Assembly (NCBI GenBank): GCA_009746045.1
Contig: RPFO01000174.1
Span: 1-55,000, forward strand
Source of the DNA: Mesostigma viride
Lineage: Eukaryota > Streptophyta > Mesostigmatophyceae > Mesostigmatales > Mesostigmataceae
Length of the DNA: 55,000 nucleotides
Reading direction: 5' to 3'
The translations under genes were made by a program, and so were the position numbers. A model generated the notes under the pieces. That model was given only the letters and a program-made list of their open reading frames with translations. It was not told where the DNA came from and ran no database searches. Positions 1-23,781 of the stretch are shown here, piece by piece. Every line of letters begins with the position of its first letter. Within the stretch, counting starts at the first letter, position 1.

Positions 1-2047
1 GGAGGGAGGGAGGGAGGGGAGGGAGGGAGGGAGGGAGGAGGGAGGGAGGGAGGGAGGAGGGAGGAGGGAGGGAGGGAGGGAGGGAGGAGGGAGGAGGGAG
101 GAGGAGGGAGGGAGGGAGGAGGAGGGAGGAGGGAGGAGGAGGGAAGGGGGGGGAGGGGGAGGAGGGGAGGGAGGGAGGGAGGGAGGGAGGGAGGAGGGAG
201 GGAGGGAGGGAGGGAGGGAGGGAGGAGGGAGGGAGGGAGGAGGGAGGGAGGAGGGAGGGAGGAGGAGGGAGGGAGGGAGGGAGGGAGGAGGGAGGAGGGA
301 GGGAGGAGGGAGGGAGGGAGGAGGGGAGGGAGGAGGAGGGAGGGAGGGAGGGAGGGAGGGAGGGAGGGAGGGAGGGAGGGAGGGAGGAGGGAGGGAGGGA
401 GGAGGAGGGAGGGAGGGAGGGAGGAGGGAGGGAGGAGGGAGGGAGGGAGGGGGGAGGGAGGAGGGAGGGAGGGAGGGAGGGAGGGAGGGAGGGAGGGAGG
501 GAGGGAGGGAGGGGGGAGGGAGGGAGGGAGGGAGGGAGGGAGGGAGGGGAGGAGGAGGGAGGGAGGGGAGGGAGGAGGGAGGGAGGGAGGGAGGGAGGGA
601 GGGAGGAGGGAGGGAGAGGAGGAGGGAGGGAGGGAGGGAGGGAGGGAGGGAGGGAGGGAGGAGGGGGGAGGGAGGAGGGAGGGAGGGAGGAGGGAGGAGG
701 AGGAGGGAGGGAGGGAGGGAGGGAGGGGGAGGGAGGGAGGGGAGGGAGGGAGGGAGGAGGGGAGGGAGGAGGGAGGGAGGGAGGGAGGGAGGGAGGAGGA
801 GGGGGAGGGAGGGAGGGAGGAGGGAGGGAGGGAGGGAGGGAGGGAGGAAGGGAGGAGGAGGAGGGAGGGAGGGAGGGAGGGAGGGGGAGGGGGGAGGAGG
901 GAGGGAGGGAGGGGAGGAGGAGCGAGGGAGGGAGGGAGGAGGGAGGGAGGAGGGGAGGGAGGGAGGGAAGGAGGGAGGGAGGAGGGAGGGAGGAGGGAGG
1001 AGGGAGGGAGGGAGGGAGGGAGGGAGGGAGAGGAGGGGAGGGGGGAGGGAGGGAGGGAGGGAGGAGGGAGGGAGGAGGGAGGGAGGGAGGGAGGGAGGAG
1101 GAGGGAGGGAGGGAGGGAGGGAGGGAGGGAGGGAGGGAGGGAGGGAGGGAGGGAGGGAGGAGGGAGGGAGGAGGGAGGGAGGGAGGAGGGAGGGAGGGAG
1201 GAGGAGGGGGAGGGAGGGAGGGGGGAGGAGGGAGGGGGGGAGGGGAGGAGGGAGGGAGGGAGGAGGAGGGAGGAGGGAGGGAGGGAGGGAGGGAGGGGAG
1301 GGAGGAGGGAGGAGGGAGGGGGAGGGGAGGAGGGAGGGAGGGAGGGAGGGAGGGGGGAGGAGGGAGGGAGAGAGGGAGGAGGGAGGAGGGAGGGAGGGAG
1401 GGAGGGGGAGGGAGGGAGGGAGGAGGGAGGGAGGGAGGGAGGGAGGGAGGGAGGGAGGGAGGGAGGGAGGGAGGGAGGGAGGGAGGGAGGGAGGGAGGGA
1501 GGAGGGAGGGAGGGAGGGAGGGAGGGAGGGAGGGAGGGAGGGAGGGAGGGAGGGAGGGAGGGAGGGAGGGAGGGGGAGGAGGGAGGGAGGGAGGAGGGAG
1601 GGAGGGAGGGAGGAGGGAGGGAGGGAGGGAGGGAGGGAGGGGAGGGAGGGAGGGAGGGAGGGAGGGAGGGAGGGAGGGAGGGAGGGAGGGAGGGAGGAGG
1701 GAGAGGGGAGGGAGGGAGGGAGGGAGGGGGGAGGGAGGGGAGGGAGGGAGGGAGGGAGGGAGGAGGGAGGGAGGGAGGAGGGAGGGAGGGAGGGAGGGAG
1801 GGAGGGAGGGAGGGAGGGAGGGAGGGAGGGAGGGAGGGAGGGAGGGAGGGAGGAGGGAGGAGGGAGGGAGGGAGGGAGGGAGGGAGGGAGGGGGAGGGAG
1901 GGAGGGAGGGAGGGAGGAGGGAGGAGGAGGGAGGGAGGGAGGGAGGGAGGGAGGGAGGGAGGGAGGGGGAGGGAGGGAGGGAGGGAGGGAGGGAGGGAGG
2001 GAGGGAGGGAGGGAGGAGGAGGGAGGGAGGGAGGAGGGAGGGAGGGA
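1..2047. repeat. (GGGA)n/(GGA)n purine microsatellite array
   Basis: About 2 kb of uninterrupted GGGA and GGA units, with scattered longer G runs and almost no pyrimidines. It ends abruptly at 2047 where unique sequence begins. The plus strand is densely G-quadruplex-capable. The true length in the genome cannot be judged because the array runs off the window edge. Confidence 0.97.
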
Positions 2048-5000
2048 AGCGAATTGATGAATGAATCTTTAATCCTCATGCACAATCTCCGATCAGCATT
2101 TACAAGAAAGTTCCCCCTCCTGGCCATTTCAGTATTCGATCTGCTTGCACTAAGCAGCCATGGTGGTGGCGGACATCACCGTATGGCAGTGTATGTGCAC
2201 TGATGTCCCAGGTGGTCATCGCCACGGTGGACATGGCCGCTTGCTGTGCACACTGTCCCTGGGTTTGCCGGATGGGCCATTTGGATGCTTAGGCTGAGAG
2301 CTTGACGCTGAGAGCTTGCCGAAGATCACAACTCCCCAGGGCTGAGATGCATACTGTCACGGATATTGTCCAGGTGCAGTCATGCGGCCTGGGTATACAG
2401 GCCACGCGACTGGCCATGGCGTTATATGGCCCGCGCTGGTTGTCTTAATGATATGTGCATGCGACGGTGATTAGCTTTTTAGATGCATGCGTCAACGGTC
2501 AATGATTAGGATGTGAAAGCCGTGCCAGCAGCCGCCCGCCTTCTGGTAAATCTCCACGGTGGAAGAACTCTCTTGTCATGATTTCAATATCGCCGAAGGC
2601 GCTCCCAGTAACGCTGAGGAAGTTCTTAATTCTTGCGAGTGACGAGGTGAGATTGTAAGAGTTTCAAAGAAATCACAACAAAGCAAGTGCGGTCTGGTCG
2701 TAGGTGGTAGGGTTAACCAGAGAGGGTAGATTGCAAATCTGCTTTGGCTGCTGCGAGTGGGTATGAATGCCCTCGTATGTAAAATCCTGAGAGTGCCATC
2801 CCCGGCCCCCGCGGTTAGCCTCGGCGTGCATCGCCATGCTCGCCGTACAACGCCACGTGCTACGAGGTCGTCCTCGCCTCGCATAATTTTGCCGGTTCAT
2901 TTCCGAATACCGGCAGTTGCTTGGTATATGCTTGCCCTTTCATTCGTCGGTCTTCGTGAAAGAAGTCTCCCTCACTTGACTCGCCACGAGTCGGCCATGC
3001 CATGCAGCGAGCCGAAAGTGCAAAAAGTACAAATACAGTAACTGATCAGACGTTCAATTTATTCCCACGCCGGTAAACCGACATGTATAAATGTTTGCAG
3101 AGGCCGACTAGAGCCTTATATGTCAGTGTAGATATATCCTAGGGTACTGGGCCGCGACATGACGTACTGCTGCATCATCGGTAACAACAGCTTCATGGTG
3201 TGTCCTAGCAATATTCGATGCCGTAGCTAGTAGCCGACATGCGGGAATAAGCATAATACACAAATATTGTAGTAATCAACGTACCGTTTTGCCGCTGGCA
3301 CGAAGGGAAATTGTATCCACTCTGTCCGACAGCCGGCGGTGGGAAATAAACAACGACAAAAACAAGACCCCCCCCCAGCTAGCTATCGATAGGAGCTTGG
3401 CTCCGTCCTTTCGATGTGGCCAATTATTATTGGCCATGCAGGGGTGAACCCATAACGACTCGTTCAGTCTATGGCTCTATAGATATTTGTGACGTCCGCT
3501 ATGCAGGCCGAGTGACAATTGGCATGATGGCAGGCCGGCGAGTTGGCGCGAGCGTTGGCGCGAGCCCGGCTTCTGCCTAGCGTCGATGCTGGCGCGCTTT
3601 CAGCGTGGCAATTCGCTACACGAAGGCATACGGTTTACAACGGAGCCATATACTGGCCTGGTATGCACAGGCCTGCCACGCAAGCACCGAGGTAACCCGT
3701 GACATCCGCACCCTCGCCCGCACTGCAACTTCCTAGCCTTGAAATCTGGATCACCACTTCACCAGCGATAAGCTTACCCTAAAGTGAAGCAGTGATAGCG
3801 CATTCGGGTCTTCAATTCTCCAGGGTATGAAGGGAGAACAAAAAGGTTTCCAGTCATGCGGCCCATACAATCGTGAAGCACACTATCTCGATCTCGATTT
3901 TCTGCTGTGTCGGTTCTTCTGAATTATCGCCAGCGGGATGGGTAATAATCTGTCGCGAGACGAAAGCGGGACTGCACACGGATTGCATGTGGGCAGGGCG
4001 TTGGTTTCGAAACCAGCGCCTCTGGCTTACTCAATCGTCAATCTGACTTGTCAGACAGGGACGTCGCTGCCCGATGATATGGTTCCCGTTCTAAAAGGCA
4101 ATTTGCCTATTCTTCCTGGAGAGGATGCAGCAGTGAGTACCATCGCACTGGCCTTGGGTTTTCTCTTCTCGACGGTATCTAAGGCGCGTTCTGAAGTTCG
4201 CATGGATGCCGCATTTCTGGTGCGATATTATTTTCTGTCCTTGTGGCGCTTAATGTCCTTACTTCCCCAGATTTCGGGCGTGAAGCTTTCCCGCGAGCAA
4301 AGGCAGATGGTCAAGGCTGGCCCGAAGTGGGGCTTGAGTTTCATACTGCCATTGGATCACGGTAAAGCATTGATGTTTTGTAGATGTGAGCAAGTCGCAC
4401 AAGGTACACACTTAACGGACTCGACTAGAAACGCTTAGAGCAATGGACTATAGCGACGAGATTTCAAAAAAGTGCTTCAATGCCCCCCCTCCCGGACGTC
4501 TTCCCACTGCACCACGGTTTCTTTCCATGCCTTTTGGCTGAGTTTTGTTTTCGTTCCTTGAAGTTCGTGGTGATCACCTTATGTAAAACTGTCAAGGAAA
4601 GTGGCTGTTGCAACCCTTTGATGTCGCTGTCGCTTGGGCCCGCCCGTACTAATAGCGTACTTCAGCTGATCTAGATTGCTGATCTAAAATGTGGCCACAC
4701 AACAGCTTGTCATGGCGCTTTATATTGGCTGGTGCCGCTCCATTGGCTGGCTGGTGCTGCGCCATGGGCTGGCTGGTGCTGCTCCATTGGCTGGCTGGTG
4801 CTGCTCCATTGGCTGCTCCATTGATCAGCTTCTCGTGCAAGTGTTGGGCAGAGCAAGGAGCAACGTATACCCATACTACAAGCCCACATTTTCATGTCCA
4901 TTCGAGCACACATGTCTGACGTAGCCATGACGAAATACGCGAGGGCACCCTAGTGGCCATGGCAACTTTAGAGGGCACTTGGCAAGTTGGCAACACAGGG

Positions 5001-5739
5001 GCACACCGCACCCAGCAGATAAGCCGTATCATCGAGGCAGGCAGCAAACAGTAAACCAGATGCTGCCTGGTGCCGGTACGCGAATAAATGCGAAAACTCA
5101 GCGCAGCTCCAACAGGGTTCGAAATCGGGTCCTCTGGCAAGCACTATGACCATGTAGGGAAATCCATACATATGTCGCCTCTCATTGGTTTGGCTTGGCT
5201 GGACGGCACAAGAATCCAGTCATCCGCTGTCTGGCCGTGTCTTCAAAGCTGCTGAGGACTAGGGTGCTGGAATGTGCATGCCTGCGATTCGCTTACCTAA
5301 TTTATGCCTCCCCATCCAGATATAACTAGCACCTGCCACCCTTCCCTGTTCCTACCTGACGTTCCCTCGTCCCCCTTCCTTGGTCCCTTACTACGGTGCC
5401 GATTCACCGCCAGCTGTGTGCAGTACTGCCCCATGAATTGCGCGGTCACGCGCCAGCTGTCATGGTCAGAAGCATGACCCAGTAGAGTGTTGTTTGAGTG
5501 GCGTAGGGTGTTCCTGTCTGCGACGTTGTTTGGTGCTATCGGCATGCGCTGAGGCATGGTTGTGGTGCGGCAGCGGCTCCGGTGGACAGATGGATGGCTA
5601 AACCCAGGTACTGTCTAGTTACCCCCAATCCTGCACATTTTCTCATGGGCTCCCCCTCTTTTTCCCATGCCATCCCTCCCTGCCATGCCATGCCTTACCT
5701 TACACTGCGCCCTCCCACACCTGGGCCCCCAACACATAC
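2048..5739. other. No recognisable gene
   Basis: Mixed-composition sequence without recognisable coding similarity on either strand. The longest open frame is 3938-4438 (+, 166 codons). It matches no family I know, has no visible splice partners, and I do not call it. The missing 5' exons of the F2KP gene could lie here, since the first recognised exon at 8094 starts in mid-domain, but I could not identify them. The only structure seen is the short minisatellite at 4725-4830. Confidence 0.5.
4725..4830. repeat. GGCTGGCTGGTGCTGCTCCATT minisatellite, four units
   Basis: About four imperfect copies of a 24-27 bp unit built on ggctggctggtgctgc and ctccatt, the last one shortened to ggctgctccatt. 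All frames through it are open by chance, giving spurious short ORFs on both strands. Confidence 0.85.
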
Positions 5740-7829
<2,090 letters not shown>

Positions 7830-8092
7830 CCACCCGCACACTCACCCGCACAGGCACACGCACACACACACTAATACTGACACACAGACACACACACTAA
7901 TACTGAGACACACACACACACACACTAATACTGACACACGCACACACACGCACACACACGCACACTAATACTGACACACGCACACGCACATCATCACGAG
8001 CAATACCCCCCTTCTTGCCTCCCCCCAACACGCACACACACACACAAATACTGACACACGCACCCCCCACACACTAATACTGACACACCACA
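7830..8092. repeat. CA-rich minisatellite with ACTAATACTGACACAC units
   Basis: Six copies of cacactaatactgacacac or close variants, near 7869, 7893, 7922, 7962, 8044 and 8071, separated by CA-rich spacers. The last copy runs into the 3' splice site (acacaccacag) of the F2KP exon at 8094. Each unit contains ctaat and ctgac, which resemble branch-point sequences. Confidence 0.8.
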
Positions 8093-8093
8093 G

Positions 8094-17410
<9,317 letters not shown>

Positions 17411-19150
17411 TATGTGCTAGATGCACTGTGTGAGATGCACACATGGGTATCCTACAATGTACATTACTGGGATTCTCTTGATCAGATGTCTGTATCATCG
17501 ATCGCACGTTGTGTACAATGAAAAGCACCTTACTGAAGTGCTGGGCATGAATTGACATGTATACCTGGCCTGGAGCCCAGAGCCAGCCTGAGCACAAGTT
17601 TGGACAAGGGAGCCCCCATATACACGTAGAGCTTCTGCGATCATATTACAATGCACGCGCGGACCCGACTAATGTGTTCCGTGCATGCGCAAATGTTGTT
17701 GTGCACAGCTAGCAAGAATTCTAGGGGTGCGAAGACTCCCGGCCTCAGCCCTTTGATCGAGGCATGCAAGCCGCACAGTTTCATTCTGCTCATTTTATAC
17801 TAGTATGAAGTGAGACAACTATGCCTGGACGCATGGCGATCCAACGCCATGGAAGGACTAGGGTAGTTGTCTGAGAGGAAAGACGTGAAGGCCGCGGGAG
17901 CCGCTTACTAGTATGAGCGGTTGGCATCTACTGCGGGCGCAATATATGTGCCACAATGCTGAAACTGTCTTGTGCGTTTCCAAAAAAACGTTAACATTAG
18001 TGGGCTCGCTGAGCCAGCCACAATGTTATATACTACTATATCAAGGAGACAACTACTATATATATTTATTGAGAATGATAAATTACAGAGGTGAGAGTGG
18101 CCGGCATCCAACATAAGGGAACTAACCCCGGCCCCAAAGGAGAACCCTAGATTAAATAATTAATTAATTAATAAGCACGTGACTGCGTCACGTGGGTGCC
18201 AATACAGAGTAAAGGGACCTTCAACCCTACATACAGAGAACCCTAGATCGAGACAATAATATTTAGTAGTAATAATAATAATAGTAGTAATAATAATAAT
18301 CTGATATCTATACGCCCGGGCATGCAAGGAGCAAGCCTGGCAGCACAAGGTACAACTAACTACAACACAAAACTACGACACGCAGCAACATCTCTGCCAA
18401 CCCGGACGCAACATCTCTGCCAGGCGGGCGGGAAGTGACCTACACCGCCTAGGTCGCGACAAAGTCGGCCCGGACGCATGCAACGGAATAAATAATGTTC
18501 ACAACAGCCACCGTGCCGCGAGTGAGGGCGAGGGATCAGGGACAGGCGAGCGCTGCCGCCTCAATGCTAGGACAATGTCTGGGCAGACCACGGGCCGCAG
18601 GACTTCTGACCCTGGAGCTAGGTCGAGGCGTTCTTCCCGCCGCTGGCGAAGCACTCGTGAAAAAGCTCCGCCGTCGTACTACTAACATATGTAACTGTAT
18701 ATAGGTTGTAGCATGCATATACACATTGCGGCATGACTGACAGCAAGGCCATGGCTTCAGTTAATTGAGGTATATATGGGCTAGTAGCCCACTGAATAGC
18801 CCGTAATGTGTACTATATAGTGCATGTGTCAATCGCGTGTTAATTCATAATTATGCATGTGGTCGACTGTGTCACGTAGGTGCCATGGCCATTACAAAGT
18901 AAAGGTACGATTCAACCCCTAAACCCAGTTGACGAGCATTACCTAGAGAGTGCCCTAGCTCGACTATAGTTTGCACCAGCTTCTCGATCACTGCCACAAG
19001 TGGCCGGGCAGGCCACATGCACAGAGCGCTCTCTCGGCATCATGGCCGGTGCGGGTATACTAAATCGATGCGGCCCCTGGACCATGGGGAAGCCGGCCTA
19101 GATACTGCATCTGCTATGCTTTTGCTACATGTCGAAGCTGTACTTGCATC
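17411..19150. other. F2KP downstream region, no gene seen
   Basis: AT-richer sequence with no convincing ORF. It contains a TTAA microsatellite (about 18155-18172), an AAT-type microsatellite (about 18258-18300), and two diverged copies of a roughly 100-bp dispersed repeat (about 18165-18255 and 18840-18965) that share gactg[c/t]gtcacgt[g/a]ggtgcc, agtaaagg and ttcaaccc. That pair may be remnants of one element family. Confidence 0.5.
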
Positions 19151-19230
19151 CACAGTAGTTGCTAGACTCTCCCAGTGAGCAGTTTTATTGAACCTGTGGC
19201 CTGCCTTTCAACTGAACAAGGCAATGAGAA

Positions 19231-19251
19231 GGGGGGGGGGGGGGGGGGGGG
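19231..19251. repeat. G21 homopolymer
   Basis: An uninterrupted run of 21 G residues, likely length-variable and prone to assembly error. Confidence 0.95.
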
Positions 19252-19339
19252 CATGCCTCCCGTTATTGCACTGTGCATCAAACAGGGATGAAAGGTACGT
19301 ACATGCTGCATTACATACTGATGAACCACACCGGCCACC

Positions 19340-20040
19340 AGGTGCCACCGGCCACCTCCGCCGGCCATCGCCGCCCAGCTCAAGCAACAGACGCTTGACC
19401 TCCGCGAGGAGGCCGAGCTTGACCTATAGCCCAGCCGCAACGTCATCGTCAAGCACATAGACCAGCTGCCAGGTGAGATCGAACTCCGAGAACCCTTGCA
19501 TGCCAAGGCGTTTGAGAACAACATCCTTGCCCCCATGGCCCTCATACAGGGATTAAAAGCACTCCGACGTGCTCCGTGACTCCCCAACGGGAGCACGAGT
19601 TTAATTACTTACTTACTTAATTAATTAATTAATTAATTAATCAATTAATGGCCCTCATCATTGGTGCGCCCAAGCTGGAGCGAGGCTATCAATATTCGCC
19701 GCCTTGAACCCCGCTCGCGGGGTTAAAGGCTGGACCGCCCCCGCTGCTGCTCACCTTTGAGTACATGGCGGACAATTACCTGCATGTTTCTCAACCGTCG
19801 CAAGCGGCTCGTAGGGACCTCCTACTACACGCTGAACGATCGACGACTTGACACTGGCACAGCAACAACGGCGACGGGAGCTACGGCCGACCTACCTCCA
19901 ACTCCGGCAGGCAGCAGGGAAGAAGCCGGTGCATGTACTGGAGGGGGGCGCGGTCATCTACGTCGACCACAAGCCCTGGCATGCGCAGGCGCCCCCCGGG
20001 GCGCCACCTCAGCACCCCCAGAAAACCCAGCCTAGCTAGG
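19340..20040 (+). pseudogene. Degenerate LINE ORF1-like fragment
   Basis: Broken reading frames on the plus strand carry AIAAQLKQQTLDLREEAELDL, VIVKHIDQLPGEIELRE, HAKAFENNILAPMALI, LLLTFEYMAD and, at 19848-20039, LAQQQRRRELRPTYLQLR followed by AIYVDHKPW-like sequence. The order and style resemble the RNA-binding ORF1 protein of L1-type retrotransposons in algae; that family assignment is from memory and inferred. Stops, frame changes and a TTAA microsatellite (about 19597-19642) interrupt it, so it is a relic. No reverse transcriptase follows. Confidence 0.35.
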
Positions 20041-20653
20041 GGACTATAGCCTCAGTGGTCTAGTGTAGAATAGCCAGTAAGACAAGGCTTAGCTAGCTCA
20101 GTAGCTGACGTGGCCCTGTACATGTATGCCTATGATGGGCGGCCCACACCAGATTACAGTGCATTAGCGTTTAGTTAGTAGCCATGCTTTGCCCATGCAG
20201 AGGGTTACTCTCTGCTGAGATGCCATGCATGCCCTAGCCATGGTCTAGCCATAATCATCTGAGCTCCACCCCATGCCAGGCCACATAGGTATATGATACA
20301 TCATGGTTTATACGAGCCATGCACGAGCCACGAGGTAGCCATGGCTGACGGTGGAGCTCATAATAACTTTCACGTTTGGGCACCAAATTCGGCTGTGAAT
20401 ATCACAATCGCTTCGTCTTTCTAAGACGCACACGCTGATATAATTTTCCGAAGCTATTATTACGCAATATATGACGAGCAAACGCTCCTCTACGCAACGC
20501 AGCCTGGCGGCTGCGCTCTGACAGCCCTGAAAATACGTCTGCAGCTCCGGCTGCAGCTTCGATCGCCCTCGATCAGGCGGGGCCGATGGCAGCGGTGCAA
20601 CACTAGTCGCGCACTGGTGGTCGCCCAGATCCCTTCCGGGCTTGCCTCGCCCT

Positions 20654-21150
20654 CTGCATCGCCTGAGCCCAAGCGCAGTCGCCCAGGCGAACCTAGCTGG
20701 TCTGAGCGCGACTTTGTTTTCTTGAAACGTCGACAGGTTATGTTCCACCTGCGGTGACGTCCTCAGGCCAGGCTTTTTCGACATGCCACCCATCAAGATA
20801 TACTGGAGCTCGTGTTTTACGGGTGACTCACATGCCTCGCTCCTGGCCCTCCCTGTGCCAGCAACTCCGAGCTCCCAAACCCACTTTTTTCCGCAATGGA
20901 GCTCTGCATCGCCTGAGCCCATTAGCGCAGTCGCCCAGGCGAACCTAGCTGGTCTGAGCACGACTTTGTTTGACGTCGACAGGTTATGTTCCACCTGCGG
21001 TGACGTCCTCAGGCCAGGCTTTTTTGACATGCCACCCATCAAGATATACTGGAGCTCGCGTGTTTTACGGGTCACACGCCTCGCTCCTGGCCCTGCCCGT
21101 GCTGTGCCAGCAACTCCGCTCCAAAACCCACTTTTTTCCGCAATGCATGG
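20654..21150. repeat. 250-bp tandem duplication
   Basis: Two adjacent copies (from about 20654 and about 20904) share ctgcatcgcctgagccca, the tract around ggttatgttccacctgcggt, and aagatatactggagctcg, through cacttttttccgcaatg. They differ by scattered substitutions and small indels. Frames through both copies contain CSTCGDVLRPGFFDMPPIKIYWSS on the plus strand, which could be a duplicated terminal exon, but I recognise no protein. Confidence 0.85.
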
Positions 21151-21439
21151 AGCTGATCGATGGCCGGTACTCCCACCCAGTGTACAGCCATACGAAATAC
21201 GCAATCATACGGGGCCCATGGGTATGGTGTATAATACGCCATACGGGGTATAATACGCAAATCATACGGGGACTCTTGAAAATGCTGTTTTTTGCATGGT
21301 TCAGGGGGTTCTTCAACATTCTGACCAATCAGGCATGTTTTTTTTGTGTTCTTGCAACACCACTTGCCTTTATTTAACACATCATCACATAATATTGCCG
21401 TTGCCGTCGCTGCATGCCTACAAATACAAGCATTGTACA

Positions 21440-22700
21440 CCAGGTTGGCCAATACGTCGGTACGTCAAATACGTCGGCCTCAAAATACGAGTATTATACG
21501 TGGAGCATGGCAGAATACGTCACCAGAATACGTGGCAGTGTGCAGCATGGTTATGAATGGGCCTTTAGGGTTTAGGCCTTAGGGGGCATAGTTATGCATG
21601 GAGATCAGTATAAAATTATGGTGGAAGGCATAACTTAATCTGCACCATTAATGAATAAATAATAGAATTCCTCGCACTTATTCCCCACCAGCCTGCCATA
21701 AATTTTTAATGCAATATGTGCACATTCCTTGCAAGCATTTATTGTGCATGCCAAGTCCGGGAGCAGTGATCAGCCCTTTGTACTGACTAAGGCCGGCAAC
21801 CATCGCCTTGAAAGAGCGGCTCTGAGCCGCGTGGAAGGAAATAGCATTCTCAACAAAGAAGTTCACCACCAGGAGATGGCATTCCTCGTCTCTTCGTTTA
21901 TGGGGCTCACAAACCTCGTGATTGTCTGCTGGCGAGGATCTCCTGCACCTGCCGACCCCGAAGCAAGGCCGTCGGTGGCCGCTCTCCGCCATTGTCCTGA
22001 AGCTAAGGTGCTGCTGCTTCCTCGCCTTCAGCCCGGCCTTCTTGCTACACAACTTCTGGAATTCTAACCTCCATTTCTGCCCAATCTTTGCGTCAGGGCA
22101 AGCATCTATGCCCTGCCCTGCGATGCCCGCAAAATGTGCGTGCATCCGGGGCACTAATCTGCTTGCCATCGCCACTGGTAAAATTGTGGCCGCAAAATGA
22201 TCAGCTAAACTTCAGCTTCGAAACCGTTTTCCCAGAGCATCCTTCACCAAGACAGTTCTTTTCGTTACAAGATTATGCTCTGGCCCTTTTTCTGGCATGG
22301 CTGCAAAAACACGATTGCCCTTGGCGACAAGATCCAATGGCACACCGCCATGCACTGTTAATGATGCAGGCTGCCGTGTTATTACAAGTACCACGTTCCT
22401 AGCACAGCTGGCATTTTCATCGTGCTGGCACTCTCTCCGTGTGATTTCAGCTAGCTTGCCAACTGCCAAGTCATTACTGGACTTGCGAAAAGCCTAGTTC
22501 ATAGTAGAAAATCTTGGTAAAGGTAGGCGCCGCGCCACGGTCCGGTTGGCCTGGCGCCAAGCGCTGCCCCAGCTCGAACCTCGAAAATTTCTTAGTCCAA
22601 ATCACGTATTCCTGACAAAATACGCGTATAGTACGTCGGGGCCAAAAAAACGCGTATTGCCGTATTTATTTTGACAATACGCACGTATTTGCCAACCTGG
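21440..22700 (-). mobile_element. Inner hAT element nested in the outer hAT
   Basis: Terminal inverted repeats CCAGGTTGGC (21440) and GCCAACCTGG (ending 22700), flanked by a perfect 8-bp target duplication attgtaca (21432-21439 and 22701-22708). Subterminal sequence is again rich in aatacg/cgtatt motifs. It carries only an N-terminal transposase fragment, so it is an internally deleted, non-autonomous copy. Confidence 0.88.
21678..22175 (-). pseudogene. hAT transposase N-terminal fragment
   Basis: 165-codon open frame inside the inner hAT element. Residues about 10-30 (RMHAHFAGIAGQGIDACPDA) resemble the end of a BED zinc finger as seen in plant hAT transposases. Residues about 98-145 (LLVVNFFVENAISFHAAQS, then SFKAMV and a downstream P) match the segment following BED in DUF659-type hAT transposases. 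The catalytic core and the hATC dimerisation domain are absent, and the frame stops inside the element. The frame 22469-22212 just upstream may be a decayed 5' part. Confidence 0.55.
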
Positions 22701-23781
22701 ATTGTACATCTGTTGTTATTAATAATGTCTGTAAATAGCACACGGTCAGTCGGCCAACTTGCCAAAAGTAATAAGACATTGTGCCAGAAACAGACATCTT
22801 GCCTACTCGTGGTAGGCCACTCGTGGTAGGCACCCGGCAATCATGATGCAATCATGATGCAATCATGATATTGATCTACATGAAGCAAGAATCCATACGG
22901 GCTGCCAACAACGTGGCTAGCGTGCAGGATACCATGCATGCCAGCAACCCGACCCAGCTTCCCTAAACCATTAACACATATGGTACGGTGGCTGGCTAGC
23001 AGCAGCCTGCATGGCTAAATAAGGCATTTATGTGCATCGCGAGTCACACCAAATACCCCGCAGCCTGCGACGTAATGCCTCCGGCGGCCTCTTGCACTCG
23101 CTCACTCTTGCCTCCTTCGCGTACGTAGCGCCCATGATATGGCGGGTGCTAGCCTTGCTCGGGTGGTAGAACCCGAGAATTTTGCATCCAAAAGTGTGCA
23201 CGTCACTTAGCTTGTAGTTACCTGTCGGCTGCCCTTTCTTGTTGAGAGTCTGTTCTTTCACGATGTGTGTCCAGACAGTCTCGAATACGGCCTGCATCTC
23301 GTCGGCCCAGTCATCATCGTGTTCCATAGACCCACACCATCACCGTCGCTAGCCATGGTGCCTGGATGTCAATTGTGCTACGATTAAATGTTAGGTGCCA
23401 GATGCGCGCCCTTGTTGGCAGACAACATAACTTCGTCACCTAATTTCCTCGTCCTTCGTCTCCTAGACCCTAGTCCGACACGCAGCAATCTGCAGCAATG
23501 CACGTACAGTCGTACATGCACGGCCAGCTTGGCACCTGCATGTCGTTTATTTGTCGCGGAGTTCCAGGTCGCCTAGATACAGTCTAGTTCCGGCTCCACG
23601 TGCCGTCCAAAATGATGCCAGAAGCTACTTCGAACGCGGTTCATACGCAAAAAATACGCAATACGCAAAAAATACGCAGTGCGTATTTTTTTTCCCATTT
23701 TCATACGGAAATCTTGCGTATGGCGTATAATACGCGCCATACGGCGTATTATACGCCGTATGGCTGTTCACTGCTCCCACC

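Larger units (their letters stand above)
21178..23773. mobile_element. Outer hAT element with nested insertion
   Basis: Terminal inverted repeats CAGTG[T/A]ACAGCCATACG at 21178 and, inverted, ending at 23773. They are flanked by a perfect 8-bp target duplication ctcccacc (21170-21177 and 23774-23781). Both subterminal regions are dense in atacg/cgtat motifs, including the near-palindrome around 23722-23763. After removal of the nested element the body is about 1.3 kb. The only open frame of note is 23327-23028 (-, 99 aa, GQPTGNYKLSDVHTFGCKIL), which I do not recognise. Confidence 0.85.

Noticed and set aside
1-2047. Telomeric repeat
   Set aside because: Units are GGGA/GGA, not a plant or algal telomere type such as TTTAGGG, and the array is irregular.
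3938-4438. 166-codon ORF as a gene
   Set aside because: No recognisable domain, no splice or neighbour support, and composition like the surrounding non-coding sequence.
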